This document shows, one piece after another, positions 1 to 12,600 of a stretch of DNA of 64,000 nt; positions within the stretch are counted from its first letter, which is position 1; every line of letters begins with the position of its first letter. Origin of the DNA: Manduca sexta (lineage: Eukaryota > Arthropoda > Insecta > Lepidoptera > Sphingidae). The notes below the pieces were generated by a model. It was given only the letters and a program-made list of their open reading frames with translations. It was not told the origin of the DNA and searched no databases. The DNA lies in assembly GCF_014839805.1 (NCBI RefSeq), contig NC_051136.1, positions 2,170,001-2,234,000 of the forward strand, read 5' to 3'. Both the position numbers and the translations under genes were made by a program.

Positions 1-81
1 TTTTGTCTTTCGACCTTCAACCTGGATTCCGATTTGTTTACCTGTTGCCCGATTTCAAACAAATAGGGCCTAGTAACACTA

Positions 82-272
82 ATCAGAATGCTCATGGCTA
101 CAGACAGAATATGATCAGAAGGCTCATGACCACAGACAGAATATGATCAGAATGCTCATGGTTACAGACAGAATATGATCAGAATGGTCATGGCTACAGA
201 CAGAATATGATCAGAATGGTCATGGCTGCAGATAGAATATTATCAAAAGGCTCACGGCCACAGACAGATCAG
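82..272. repeat. 32-bp tandem repeat, about six copies
   Basis: Units begin at about 82, 114, 146, 178, 210 and 242, each starting ATCAGAAKGBTCAYG and containing ACAGACAGAATATG. Copies differ by point changes, with the last ones most diverged. There are no unique spacers between units, so this is a minisatellite and not a CRISPR array. Confidence 0.9.
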
Positions 273-982
273 ATTAAATAAAATAAACAGTTACGCACGT
301 TCGCATTGTCAGCCTGAAGTGTTGCGCCACCGATTTGACTTCACATGACTCCAGTCATTCCTGTCTCCAATGATTTAGTTTCTAAGAAAACACCCTCTCC
401 AGTGAGCCAAGCAGCCGGCATAACGAAGTTTTTGTTATGAATGTCGTGAATCGTACTAATGTGCAGACATCAATTCCATATGAATTCCCAACATATTTAT
501 TTCAACAGACGTTGACGTTGCCATGGTAACTAAAAATCTGAGAATCTGGTAATTTTAATTTTGGCATTCAATGATTCATCACAGATTTATTCCGATAGTT
601 CTCTTCACATTCGAATTCAATGTAACTTCAAATTATCATTTGTATAATCCCACTTCTGAATGTAAAACGCTCTTTTTACAGTAAACATTATATTAGCAAA
701 ATAATTACAGAATACAATTTTAGACATTCTTTTGACAACGTCCAGCCAGAGAGAATAATCATAGAATAGTCGCCGCGTGACATATCTTCTCTTCTGCCAG
801 CCTGCCCGCGCAGCCGAATACTTCCGGAAACACCCGATGTCATCGGCTAGGATAGCGGCGCGTAACAATTTAATTGTACTTTTGAATATATAATTTTTAC
901 TCATGTCAATGCTTGACAAGCTTACAACAGTACACTGCGATCAACTCAAACCAAAATAAATTACAAGAATAAACCAAACAAG

Positions 983-988
983 TTTATT
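983..988 (-). terminator. Polyadenylation signal of CEP78
   Basis: AATAAA on the minus strand lies 37 nt past the CEP78 stop codon. It is the first canonical signal after the stop and at a suitable distance. Confidence 0.55.
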
Positions 989-1024
989 GATACAAATATA
1001 ATAATAAATAAATGTAGTACAAAA

Positions 1025-4000
1025 TTATGAGCTGTCATCGTCGGAGGAGTAAAGCGCCTCACGTGGGTTGAGCAGACGCGGCCGGGCCACCAGCGTGTCG
1101 GCCGAACTCGTCGCGCTGCCGCACGGGCTGCTCTTGTCCGACACGCTCTGGGGAGATAAGTAAATACCCATGGTTAAACAAACCACTTTAGGTAGTCCTT
1201 TGTTGAAGCTGATTGAGGAAGAAGGAGAAGGATAGAGCTAAGAAATTTATTAGATAAAATTGAATTTTTACCCAATTGTCTCGCATTTTTAGTTAAATTG
1301 TAATTGCAACATACTTTCTTATACTTCTTCTGCGCCGCAATCATTTCTTCTAAAATGCGTTCGTCGTGTGAATTTTTGGTGTCTCCCATATATCTCTCAA
1401 TCATTTCCGGTTTCTGAAACAATCGTACTTAATTATTTAATAATATAAGAGAACTAGTTATGAACTCCCCTTGTGATTTGCAACCTTATCAGTGTGAATA
1501 TTTGAAACGACAGTTTCATGTATTCAAAAATGTTTAACACTGATCTTCAGCTCTTCTTTATAATCAAATGTGGCATATATTTGTTCTGAACAAAAGAGTA
1601 CCTTATCCTTTCCGCCACTTATTTTAGCCGACATTGTGGCGTAATGATTCTATGTCAAATCTTGCACCACTTTCAATTATGCTATCACCATCACGAATCT
1701 CACCATCTCCACATTGTCCCTCGTCCTCTGCGTGTCTCCGAGCAAGTGGGCCGACTTGGTGGTCTTGTTGACCTTGACATTCTCTGTGACCTTGGCGTGT
1801 GTACTCTGAGCCTTCTTCGGCACCATGCTGACTCTGTCGCTTGTTTCGAACTCGTCCATCTCAGACACTTCCGTTATCGCTTCTGGTTGCTTCTGTTCTG
1901 GTTCTTTCTTTTCGTCGAGACATTGGCTGCAAGATAATGTGAATTGTATTATTGTGGCATAGGATTACTGATTTGGGATATTCTAACAGTGCTTTAAGTA
2001 TACTATGCTAAACCTAAACCCTTCAATTTTGTCCCCAAATGGATAGTTACTGTACACATGGTAAAAAGCCTGCAGTAAATTTTGTGATCTTCAAAGGATT
2101 TATCGTCTCTCAATACTCGACATTATATTTGTATTTCGTACTTATTTCCCTTTTGTTTAATTTGTTATTTTAAGATTAAAAAGCTGGACAAAAAAGTATT
2201 CGGCATAATTTATATTAATGTTTAAAACATCTCCTTACCCTTGACACTGATTGTTCTTAATAAACGCGTAAATATCCTTGAAAGCTTGCTGTATGTACGA
2301 TAAGGTGTTCTGATCTATTGGAACTGAGCTGGTAGATCCGGAGCTGCTCGATAGATCTCCGGACCGAGAGCTCGCTTGGAACGATTGTTCTGAACCTAGA
2401 GATAATGAGTTTTCAAGATGTATCAGGAGATGATAATTTGAGTTACTTTCGGAAACGACTCGAAGGATTTGAATACAGATTTGGCTGTGATTGTTAACGA
2501 AACTCTAAGAAACCTTTAGCTTTCCAACTGTAACACTATATACTGTCCCACTGCTGGGCACGGGCCTCCTCTAACTACTGAGAGGGATTAAGGCCTTAGT
2601 CCACCACGCTGGCCTAATGCGGATTGGTAGACTTCACACACTCTCAAAATTCCTATAGATTAACTTAGATTCAACTGTAATTATATGGTCAAAAATAGAA
2701 AGTAAAATGAATACTCAATCCAAAAGCAAACAGACGTATTTTATAAAATCCATACAATTGTTCCTATAAAGTTCCCTCATACCCGATGACGTGGCTCCGT
2801 TCGCCCACAATCTGATCTGCTGTTGTTTTAACTCCCTCATCTGGTCCACTAACTGCAAGTTTAACTCTTCCAGCTGCTGTCTGTGCGATATCTCCTCTTG
2901 GAGTTGCTCTTCTAGTATCTCTGTATACTCTCTAAAAATATATTGAGACGTGACAAATCTTTCTTCTATCATCTTTTAAAAATACTTTAAATTACAAATG
3001 ACTTCTAACCAGTTCACGTCCCACCAATGAATTATTATTTATGGTGATATAAAACATAAAAATAAATTTCACATAAAATACATTAATGACTCGAAGACGG
3101 AATTGACAATAGTTTTGGCAGATGTAAAGATGATTTCTTTACTAGCCAATTCTGGCCAAAGAGTTTAGTATATGGAAAAGTATTATTGCAAACTCTTTTC
3201 AAAAAATATTTCAAACTCTTTTCACAAATTTAGTAATAAAACCTCGATAAAGGCGCTGTCCCTTCAGGTGGGAAAAATATAGAATCGGTAAGTATATATT
3301 TTTTTGGATCTATTTTATTGTTTTAGACACAGCACGCAGTTGTTATTAAATATTGACTCAACTGACTACACTCAGGGCGACACGACGACACTACAGGGCT
3401 TAACTGGCTTTTGATTCTTGGTTATTGATGACTGTTCTTAAGGGTTTATAAAGGCAAGGAAATAGATTCAAATATATACTCACTTATCTTTCTTCACCAC
3501 GTTAGCTTTGTTCACATATTTTGTGGGCACATTTTTAGTGACTACAACTCGGTCCTTTATTAATCCATTCCTACAAAAACAGTGTAAATGTATTGCTCAG
3601 AAATGAAGTCATCCTTACAAATATTGGTCGTTAAAAAAAAAATGATTTTTTTGAGCGACCAATATTTATAATCATATAAGCTCGAATAAAAACTGATACA
3701 TCACAGAACTCCAGCGCTCATAAATAAAGAAATGATCACGTCACTTACTTGGATGCAGAAGTTTTAACCAATCTGCCGTCACTTGAACACCCACTCACGT
3801 TCCCCAACCACGAGTACTATAACAAAGGATATTGCAACATCTTTTATAACACGGTTTTTTTTTGTTAGCCTGACTAGGGTCGACTTATATAAAAACACCG
3901 GACTTTTGGGTGAGCGCTTTAATCACTCGCAACCCTTGGAAATTAAACGACCATGCTGAGGGGAACCCACTAACGGTTTACGAACCTCGGCTCTTGGTCA

Positions 4001-7000
4001 TTGGGAGAGGATGAGACATCAACGATTAGGGATATTGCTACAGTCGAGCTATAGGAAGATATTCAATACTTACAGAGCTTAGAAAGAGTGACGAAGAGAC
4101 TTTTTTTTTCAAAAGAAGAAGAAGCTTTAGAAAGAGAAATTAGGATAGTTTCTTTCCTTAACTTCTTCCGTAGAGTATCGTTTATCACTCACATCTATTT
4201 AGGGATATGTCCCTGATTTATTCTCTATCATACCCCGATGTGCATTACAAAGGCTTATTCTCTATAACAGCGTATACTGGTCATACATGGCCATGTTATG
4301 TTATCTTCGTCATAGAGAAAAAGGCTCCTGCCCAGTAATGTACAGAATTTGAAAGTATCACAAGCTAATATCATAGCTCAGGACGCTTACCTGTCCTCCA
4401 ATACCTCTTTCATTTTCCCTCAGCGCAGACCTCACTTTCGACAGTGATTCGCTTAAGATATCAGCGTTATGCCTTAAGTCCAATACCACAAGGGTGGTGT
4501 TCGATTGCATCATTTGTAGTACAGCCTCCGAGCTCTGTTCCGTTAGACCGCAATTTTGCAGGTCCAGTGCTAGAAAAAGTTTAATACTAATTAAGTGTTT
4601 CTTGACGGCAGAAATTGACAAAGTGGGGTTACCTTACCTACACTACTAAATACATTCTCGCATACAAAACACTAACTAGGCAGTTGGACCTAGTCATGCA
4701 TAGGTTTTACAAAGGGTGTGTATCTTTTTTATTTGGCCAAAAATGGCTGTCTTGGTTTCATTTCTGCCCTCACTTACGGAGACAAAGGCATCATGTGTCT
4801 TCTGTCTATATCTTCTCTAGCAACAGTGGCGTAGCTAACAAGGTAGAGGGGCCGGTGGTCCGTAGACCTGGGCTGATATAAAATAGGCAGCGGCAGGAAA
4901 ACTTTCAATCAGCCCTTAAAGATATAAATACATAACTCACCCTTAATCCACAAGTCATCAGCCAGCACCTCTAGCAGCTTGGTAACTCCATTGTCTCCCA
5001 ACTGAAGGTTGCCACAGAGCGTGATCCGCCTCAGGCCCGCCATAGTGTCCAGCTCTGGCAACCGGTAACGCAACGTGTGCACCCAGTTCTCGCTGTAGCG
5101 GTGGATTTTTTGATACTGAAACCGATTTTTTACTACAAAACTAGGCATTTACCACGTGATGACTGAAAATGTTGAGACGCTAAAGGATAGTCATACAAAA
5201 TGGAGATTTAATTTGGATGACTCAATTACTACAAAGTAAAGAAATTGATAACATCAGGAATCAGGAACGCAGAATGCAAGAGCCAATATTGCAGCAGCAA
5301 AATTCATAAAGCAATTCCACGTATTATCTTCTATAGTTGATGATTCTTCTATTTAACTACAATCTTAATTGAATAACAAAGATGTTAAAGAGGCATTTCG
5401 ATGACTATCTTAACTAAACACCAAAAAATTTGAATGCAATATCATGACAGGTACCTTAACTAAGTCAGCAATATAACTAGCACCAACAGGAGTGATATCA
5501 CAACCTGTCAGGTCTAAAGTGAGTATGTTGGGCAGGCAACGGACAGCCTTGCAGACTGCCAGACACCCAGCGTCGCCGAGCAAGCACCGCGGCAGGTACA
5601 GGTGTTGCAAAGAGTTGTTGGCTAGAAGCGCCTGAAAAAAATATTCTATAACTCCAGTAACGACCTGAGCCACTTGTTTATTTTCACCGGTGGTAGATCT
5701 CTTATATGTGAGAGTCCGCCTGGGTAGGTACTACCGCACTGTCTATTTCTGCCCCCAAGCAGCAGTGTGTAGTCACTGTTGTTTTCCGGTTTGAAAGACA
5801 TTGTAGCTAGTGCAACTACTGGACATAATAAGACTTAACACCTCATTTCTCAAGATGGCGAGCGCAGTACAAAACAATACTTCGTATTTCTAGGTGTTGG
5901 ATGATGTTATTACTGTTTATGCGCGGTCGTATCACTTACCATCGGGCGAACGGCAAACTCGTCTCGTCATACAAAGCAATAAAAAAATGTAACTAAGTAT
6001 ATTTTACTGGTGCAATTTCATGCGACGCTTAAACAAACTTACGAGCTTCAAAAAAGCTTGGACTTCATTACTATATGAAAAGCGGTGCAACAGCCGCAGG
6101 AATGCGGGATTACGGAAACTCAATGCAAGGTTTCAAGTATTGATACCGAAGTATGCTCAACATTGATGTAAACCCTGCACCAGAGAGTGGAGGGAAATTG
6201 AAAACTTACTCGTATCTACCATCAAGGCACATTTAATTTCTCACAATCTCTAATAATAAAACTCGCCTCACAAAAAGGATTCAAATACGGTATCTTGAGC
6301 GGCAGCCCTTCGAGCAGTATGGAAGTGAGCAGCGTGGTGTTGGACAGCAGCTGTGAGATAGCCTCCATCAGGTTGGTGAGCATGAAGTTCGTCAGGATCA
6401 CGGCGCGTTTGTTCACGGTCTTTGCGAGACGCTCGCAGTCTATGTGCTCTAGAACTGATGGGGAATAGGAGCACGTAATTTCTTTTTTTTTACAGAAAAA
6501 AAAATGAACTCCTTCTTTGAAATGTCTATGGGGTGTGGTACATGCTATTCAATTACACGGCATACAATAATTTATTGTAAAGGAAAAGTATATGAAATTA
6601 AAGAATACATTATTTTTTCATTTCTTAAGTTTTCTAAATAGTAGCCCGACAGTATTATTCCGTTAAAAATCTACTTTTGCCGAGATTAAAGTTGGTTTCC
6701 ATGTATGTTTATAAATTTTAAATACCCTCCTTTTAAAAGTGACAATCTGCCAGTAGCAATACCTGGCTACCTGCTTTTTACTTTCCCTTTGTATGTGGTA
6801 AATACCAGTGGCGAGGCGTCCATACAACCAGATTCCTAGCGGCTTCCCTTTTAAATATACTTATGTTTGTCTGATTTTTTTGTTTTCTGTTAAATTGGCC
6901 GCGATATGTAAAGTAAGATATTATTTTTGCTTTGGGTTACCTTTTGAAAAATTTCATCGTTTGCCACTAGTAAATACAGCACTAAAATTCATACCCGTTT

Positions 7001-7235
7001 TAACTTGCTGTCTGCACCTAATGGACACTGAATGTAAACTCAGATCGCAACTGAGAGCGTTCAGGATAGGCGGCCAGTCCGCGTACTTGATCCTATCCAC
7101 GCAGAAATCCAACACCTTGCCGTTAGCAGACGGTAGGACATTGTTCAATGGCGTGAGATTCTGCAGTTTACAACACTTCACATAACACTGGTGGAAAATG
7201 CGACTGCTCTTTGGTTCCACGCCTTTCCCGACCAT
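1025..7235 (-). CDS. CEP78: CEP78-like centrosomal leucine-rich-repeat protein
   Basis: Twelve exons join in frame to 630 residues: 7235-6995, 6454-6267, 5631-5455, 5115-4941, 4569-4391, 3816-3749, 3570-3484, 2931-2756, 2395-2239, 1926-1704, 1413-1315 and 1147-1025. The start is the first Met before a good Kozak-type frame, and a TAA ends exon 12. The N-terminal half is a leucine-rich-repeat array. Stretches such as LRYRLPELDTMAGLRRIT, LDLQNCGLTEQ and NTTLVVLDLRHN match vertebrate CEP78 almost residue for residue. Exon 8 encodes a glutamine- and glutamate-rich coiled coil, followed by SFQ...FKDIYAFI as in the CEP78 C-terminal half. In vertebrates CEP78 is a centriolar/ciliary-base protein that works with the VprBP-EDD-DYRK2 ubiquitin ligase and CP110; that role is inferred here. 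The intron after exon 2 appears to use a GC donor. Exon 10's donor (1703-1702) is the least certain junction. Confidence 0.9.
2541..2660 (-). mobile_element. 3' fragment of a tRNA-derived lepidopteran SINE (family A)
   Basis: The reverse complement contains the GTGTGTGAAGTCTACCAATC and GGCCAGCGTGGTGGACTAAG blocks also seen at 32545-32877 and 63356-63650. Only the 3' half is present. It lies in the CEP78 intron between exons 8 and 9. Confidence 0.85.
5695..5990 (+). mobile_element. Interspersed repeat family B, nearly full copy
   Basis: The copy runs from GTAGGTACTACCGCACTGTC to the conserved 3' block GGTCGTATCACTTACCATCG followed by GCAAACTCGTCTCGTCAT and an A-rich tail. The same 3' block recurs five more times in this window with an A-rich end. 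That pattern fits retrotransposition by a non-LTR element or a dependent SINE. It lies in a CEP78 intron. Confidence 0.75.
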
Positions 7236-7808
7236 ATTTTATAACGCTTAGACGTCCAGATAAAAAGACGAGGAAGCGCGTTTCCGCGGATGAAAAAAAA
7301 TATTTAACGTATAAAATTCCGATAATTGAATAGTAGCTAAAAAATATTGACTGCTTTTTGAAATTCGATCTTTATTGACATTGACTGATGGATATTTTTT
7401 TCTTGTGTTTCAAAGTGGCCAGTATTTTTTATTTAATAAAAAGGTATAATATTGTTTTACAAAGAAATTATATTCCTAAGTTTGTTTCTATTTGTATTTG
7501 ATAGACTTAGTTATATAAGTAACTGGGTCCTTAATAGGAAGGTACTTTGTGTAATACAAACGAGAAAAATAATGTTGAATCTTTTATTAAAAAATATTTG
7601 TGACAATATTCAAACAATAGATATATACTTTCACAACATAAGCCTGTCATAACAATTTAACATCGAAATATCGACACTTTTAATACCAAACTTCAACAGA
7701 AACAGACTCATTGCTGTAAATGACTAACTAAGAATATTTGCAAACTTTTAATACACACCAAATTGGCAAACTTTAGATCGTAGCGTCAAGCGTGAGACTC
7801 AAACTAAG

Positions 7809-8016
7809 TTTAGACTAGCAAGTTCTTGCAGCAATATATTGCGCAAGATCTTCTAGATGCGTTTACACTAGCAGTAATATATAAAAAATTCTATACATGA
7901 GACTTGAGGCAAGTTCTACATATTCCAAAAGTTGCAGAAGACTGCTTGCCGTGACCGTTTATACGGTACAAATCGCTTGCGCAATACAACTTCTGCAAGT
8001 TTTCTTGCTAGTTTAT
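7809..8016. mobile_element. MITE with about 23-bp imperfect terminal inverted repeats
   Basis: The left end reads TTTAGACTAGCAAGTTCTTG. The right end read backwards gives TATAAACTAGCAAGAAAACT then TGCAG, so both ends share ACTAGCAAG and CTTGCAG. The roughly 200-bp length and lack of coding capacity fit a non-autonomous DNA transposon. Confidence 0.65.
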
Positions 8017-8333
8017 ATCCCGTTTAACGCCCTTTTACCACTTATGCTCGTCAAACGCGTGACGCCATGATCAAAAGCAAATTTTAACATAAATAACAAA
8101 CAATACTTGTAATTTATTTTTTTTGGCACTGGAACTATTTCACTGTCAGCCAAAAAAAAATATTAAAAATTACATTCTTTTCTACATACTATATGTTCCG
8201 CCAACAGGGTTAAAAAGATAAATAAATGGTTAAATTATCGTGGTAATGTAAGGTACGTTTGGTCCAACCAATAAGAGAGCATCAACAGAGATATCATTTG
8301 CGCCCAAAATCGTAATAATTTTTCTGAATTTTT

Positions 8334-9582
8334 ATCGATATTATAATCGATAATGTATGACACTAATTATACGCCTGCAAATAATTATGGCATTGTTTTA
8401 TCTCCATTGCGACGAATGTTACAACTAATGATCATGTCAATTAAGTTTTTGTTTTTCTTTAACTTTTTTATCGTGGTTAATGGCCTGAACCGTCAAAAAC
8501 ACGTTAATCTTTGAATGACTGATTCTAAAACAGTAAAAAACATATTTTCACAATGTAAGAACCGGTAGACAAATTTTAAATAGTATTTAATAAAAAATAT
8601 ATAACCTTTAAAAATTGTCATTTAAAAATATCACTTTTTTATTGCCTACAATAAATCTAAAGTACACACACCGTCACCTATTTATCGTTGTTTTGTTAAG
8701 TTTTCATAATCCGACTTTTAAGCATACAACGTGCCATTAAAGTTAATAATCTCGAAATGAAGGCTGACTTGCACAACCACTCACTAAATATAATTAACTC
8801 TAAATATATTTTAATAATAATGCTGTCTTCCTCAACCCTTAATGAATGAATGACAGCACGAACTTTTAAATGTGTTTAGCGCTAAACATTTTTAGTCAGT
8901 CGTTGTGCAAGCCAGTCTAAGTTATGGTAAAACGTTTCATATAATCGATTTTTTTACTAGTAATTTATGTTGTAACATGCTATAAATGTATTTTGCTTTA
9001 GTCACAGTCATGCTCTGCCATAACTTCATCAGAAACTATAAATTGGAAATATTTTTAAAAAGTTTAGACAAGTGACAACTATGGAGTGCACATAAACAAT
9101 TTTCTTTTGAAATTGCAAAAAAATAACGGGTTCAAAAATACCACGTATCGATTATATCGTATATTTTATTAATTTCAAATATTCAGTAAGACACAGGTAC
9201 TCAGTCAGTGGTGTAGCCAAACTATCGATATTCACTCAACATCGATATAACAAATAACATCCACCGTCAGTTGTTAGTTATAAAAATACTTATATTAATT
9301 TTAAAATTGCATTTTCTATCACAAGTTTAGCCTAATCAAAGGATTTTCGACTCTATCGACAATACCAATACTACTGGCGTATCAGACTATCTTAGTCCAT
9401 TACAAGACATATGACAATTCGCTACTGAATTCAAATTCTATTTTTTCTTAGAGATTTATCGATAACCTCTATTATATAAAAATCGATAAACCTTCTCAAC
9501 TCATTACGTATCGAACTTTAGTTGACAAATAACATCGATTCAGCAGCGATTGCATTTCGATTAACCCCACATCGATATCGAT
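8334..9582. promoter_or_regulatory. Cluster of ATCGAT (DRE/BEAF-like) motifs
   Basis: I count eleven ATCGAT hexamers, at 8334, 8346, 8944, 9147, 9224, 9241, 9458, 9482, 9534, 9571 and 9577. Several sit inside TATCGATA. In flies TATCGATA is the DREF-binding element, and clustered CGATA is bound by BEAF-32 at domain boundaries. A regulatory or insulator role here is inferred from motif density only. Confidence 0.4.
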
Positions 9583-9609
9583 AAAACCTATCTCAATAAG
9601 AGCCGTGTG

Positions 9610-12600
9610 TTATTCGGCGTAAGTGACGTAGCTAGCGTTGAACGACGTTTTTCTATCAGACTCTGGCTGTTCGGCTTCGCTTTCGGAGTTCGATTCGGTT
9701 TGCCGATTCACCCATTCGCTTTCGGGATCGGAGAATATGTTGCGGTCAGCTAGAGCATCGTCATCCATCGCGTCCATATCGAGGTCATCTGAAATAAAAA
9801 GTTTAATATTAACTATTTTATTATCAATGTCTTTGTCGATATAGATATTGGTTTTTTTATATCATCCCGCAGTCTGGAATTATGTACCTAAGGTAAAGGA
9901 CAATAGATCCATCTCTTTATAACTACGATATAACACAGAAATGTGGGTGTCCTCCAAAAGGTGAAATAACATGATGCCATCATTATCCATAATATGAAGG
10001 CCGCGGCTATTTTTTTATACTCGCGCGGCAAAGTAACCCCACTAGACCTGATAGTAAGTGTAGTGGGGTCCAATAGAATGTCGACTGACGAGAGATGATT
10101 AGTCCTTGGTAGTCGACAAAATTATGCCGGCCTATTGGACCCGGATATACACAGATTGATCCCGGAACGCGACACACTTACGTGGGCCACTATAGCGGAT
10201 ACACTTACATGTATCTCTAACTTTTTTATTATGTCTACAAAATTCTTGTATACATCTCACTTAAAATTTAGTAGCATTTCATTAGCCAGAGAGTAACAAT
10301 GGGAACACACCATTACCAGAGAGCAGTTCCGCGGACCAGTCATTGTCGAACTCCAGTTGTTTGTTGACGTCTCTCTCCGTCGGCGACTGCACGGCGTCTG
10401 TATCCGCATCCGTCACGTCGTATATTTCCGTCATTTTCATCTGGAACAATATTTTTAATTAGTCAAGTAGCCGTCTACTGTATAGGTAATATATTGTATT
10501 ATTTCACATGTTTGGGGATTTTATAAATTTTTGTTTGGGGTTTGAAGTTGAATTATTATGATAATTCCATTATTACGATATACACAAATAATCTACTCAG
10601 GAATAAAACTAGAATTGATGTAGTAGTCTATTGATCCTGTGATCAATTTGGTACCAAAAGAAGTAAAATAAATCAGCTGGTTGTAATAGGTTTGGGGATA
10701 TAAGACGTTAACGGGACATAATTATTTTTACCGCATTTAACTGTTAGACGGTATAAAACTTTAATGTTCATATTTAACAAGACGTCTTTTATTACGAACT
10801 TTGTAAGAACGGATCTCATAAATTGGGACAATGTTAGGAAAACTAGAAAGATTTTTTATAACTTTCTGCCCGCCTCTCTTTCCACATCTACCGGATTTAA
10901 TCGTGTCATCATAATAATATAAATAAATAACATCAGGCGAAGGATCCATATAGACCGATTTCTACCGACTTCTTTCGTAATTTATTTAAAATCTAATAAT
11001 TATTAAAACAATTTGTAAATTTGTAAATCGCATTTATGCATATTAGTACCAAATGTTGTGTCGAGTTACTTTTCAGAAAAATTCACTCTGCTATTGAATA
11101 ACATATAAATATGTAAAAAAAAAACAAGACGCAATTGCGATACAGCGCCGAATTAACGCACAACCATTTAACATTTAACCCCGCTGCACTTTTACTCGTA
11201 TATATCTATAGTTGGGGTGTTTACTATCTTTGTACGAATAACAAATTGTGACGTCATACTAATTTACGCCTTGACTCTACGAGTAGTTGACCTGTTGCAC
11301 TTTCTGCATTATCTTTGAAAACATTAAAAATTATAAATACATACTGCAAGGCACGTGACGTCATTCGTTGCGAAACGATTTTTGTACGATAACACAACGA
11401 ATAAGACGTATCTAAAGTAAAACAAAACAGGAAATCACAGATTTCTACAGATTTTTGCATAACGGAATTACAGAGTAATATGAAACGTAAGATTATGCAA
11501 CACATGTGGTAGACAGACATGCTAGTCACCTTTTTTGTCTCTTTTGGTGTGCGGGTATGTTCTTCAGTTGACAAACTTTAAAGTTTGCCAATATATTTGT
11601 TTTTCAGAACTCCTAATGTTTTTAAATAATAAATAATTGTATTAATTATTGTTTTAGGAAAATATTGCGACTGGTACGCGTAACAGTGCTAGACGTAGTG
11701 CTTTTGGGTAGAAAAGGTGGACGTCGCATCCGAATGAATTTCTGTCTCTTTAAAGGGCACTCTGATGATCTAACTTGCAGTATTAATTATAATCTAAGCT
11801 TAATTTATTTTTAATAGTTCTTTTCCTTAGAATCAAAATTTTCTTAAGGATTTTATATGATTATAAAATTACGAATTTAACATCCAATACCAAGAGTTCT
11901 TAGAAAAACTATGATTTATCTTTCCTATTACTGCCCTTACAATGATTTACTATTTGTAATTTCGAAATCAGAAATATTATCAAATAAGGCCGTCCTTTAC
12001 TCAAGTCCACCGCCAAAAATAATCAAATAAAGTCCGCATCCTACGGCGATAACCCCGCGAAATGAGAAAAACACGCGGATGACCCGCGGGCAGCGTGCGC
12101 GCGCCCTTACATCGTGCGATGTACGTCACTTGATAACAAGGGTCAAGTTTTATAACACTTGCCAAGGGAAAGTGCGGCACTGCTAGATACTAGGCGATAT
12201 TTAGTGGAAGTCGCATTCAAAGGAAAGTTTAAACATAGATAAGGTAGGAATTACGTCAGATGATTTGGTTGTTAGAGCCCGTTAGAAATAATTTTAAAAC
12301 GTACTATAGACTTATTTCCTATGTTTCCGCGAGTGTTAAGTATCGATACATCTTGACTTCGGATTTTATCGCGGTTTTATATATTTAAACTTTCGTTTCG
12401 AAGACTTTGCAGCCTTCGTGATCACGGGGCGGCCGGTCAGCCGTAAGTAACATCTGCTTGACTGGAGATCTTTCGCTTCCAGAGATGATCGCAACCATCT
12501 GTCCCGCTACAGTTGCGACTACCTATACTTCGCTACAAATTATTTCCTACCAAAATATGTCTACCGGCACTGACACCGTACTACGAAGCATCTTACGACA

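Larger units (their letters stand above)
1..1024. other. Intergenic region downstream of CEP78
   Basis: I see no convincing gene here. Short open frames lack splice signals and family resemblance. The left part holds a 32-bp tandem repeat (positions 82-272). The right end holds the 3' flank of the minus-strand CEP78 gene, including an AATAAA on the minus strand at 983-988. Confidence 0.6.
7236..9609. other. Intergenic region between CEP78 start and brummer stop
   Basis: Both flanking genes are on the minus strand, so this interval holds the CEP78 promoter (low end) and the brummer 3' end (high end). No coding region is supported. It contains a MITE at 7809-8016 and a dense cluster of ATCGAT motifs from 8334 to 9582. 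A minus-strand AATAAA near 9166-9171 could serve brummer. Confidence 0.6.

Noticed and set aside
82..272. CRISPR-like array
   Set aside because: Units abut with no unique spacers and vary by point changes; it is a eukaryotic tandem repeat.
1644..1937. 97-codon plus-strand open frame
   Set aside because: It is the antisense shadow of CEP78 exon 10, which joins in frame with its neighbours.
3616..3666. Short hairpin (ATATTGGTCGTT / AGCGACCAATAT) as a microRNA precursor
   Set aside because: The stem is only about 13 bp with a long A/T loop, too short for a precursor microRNA.
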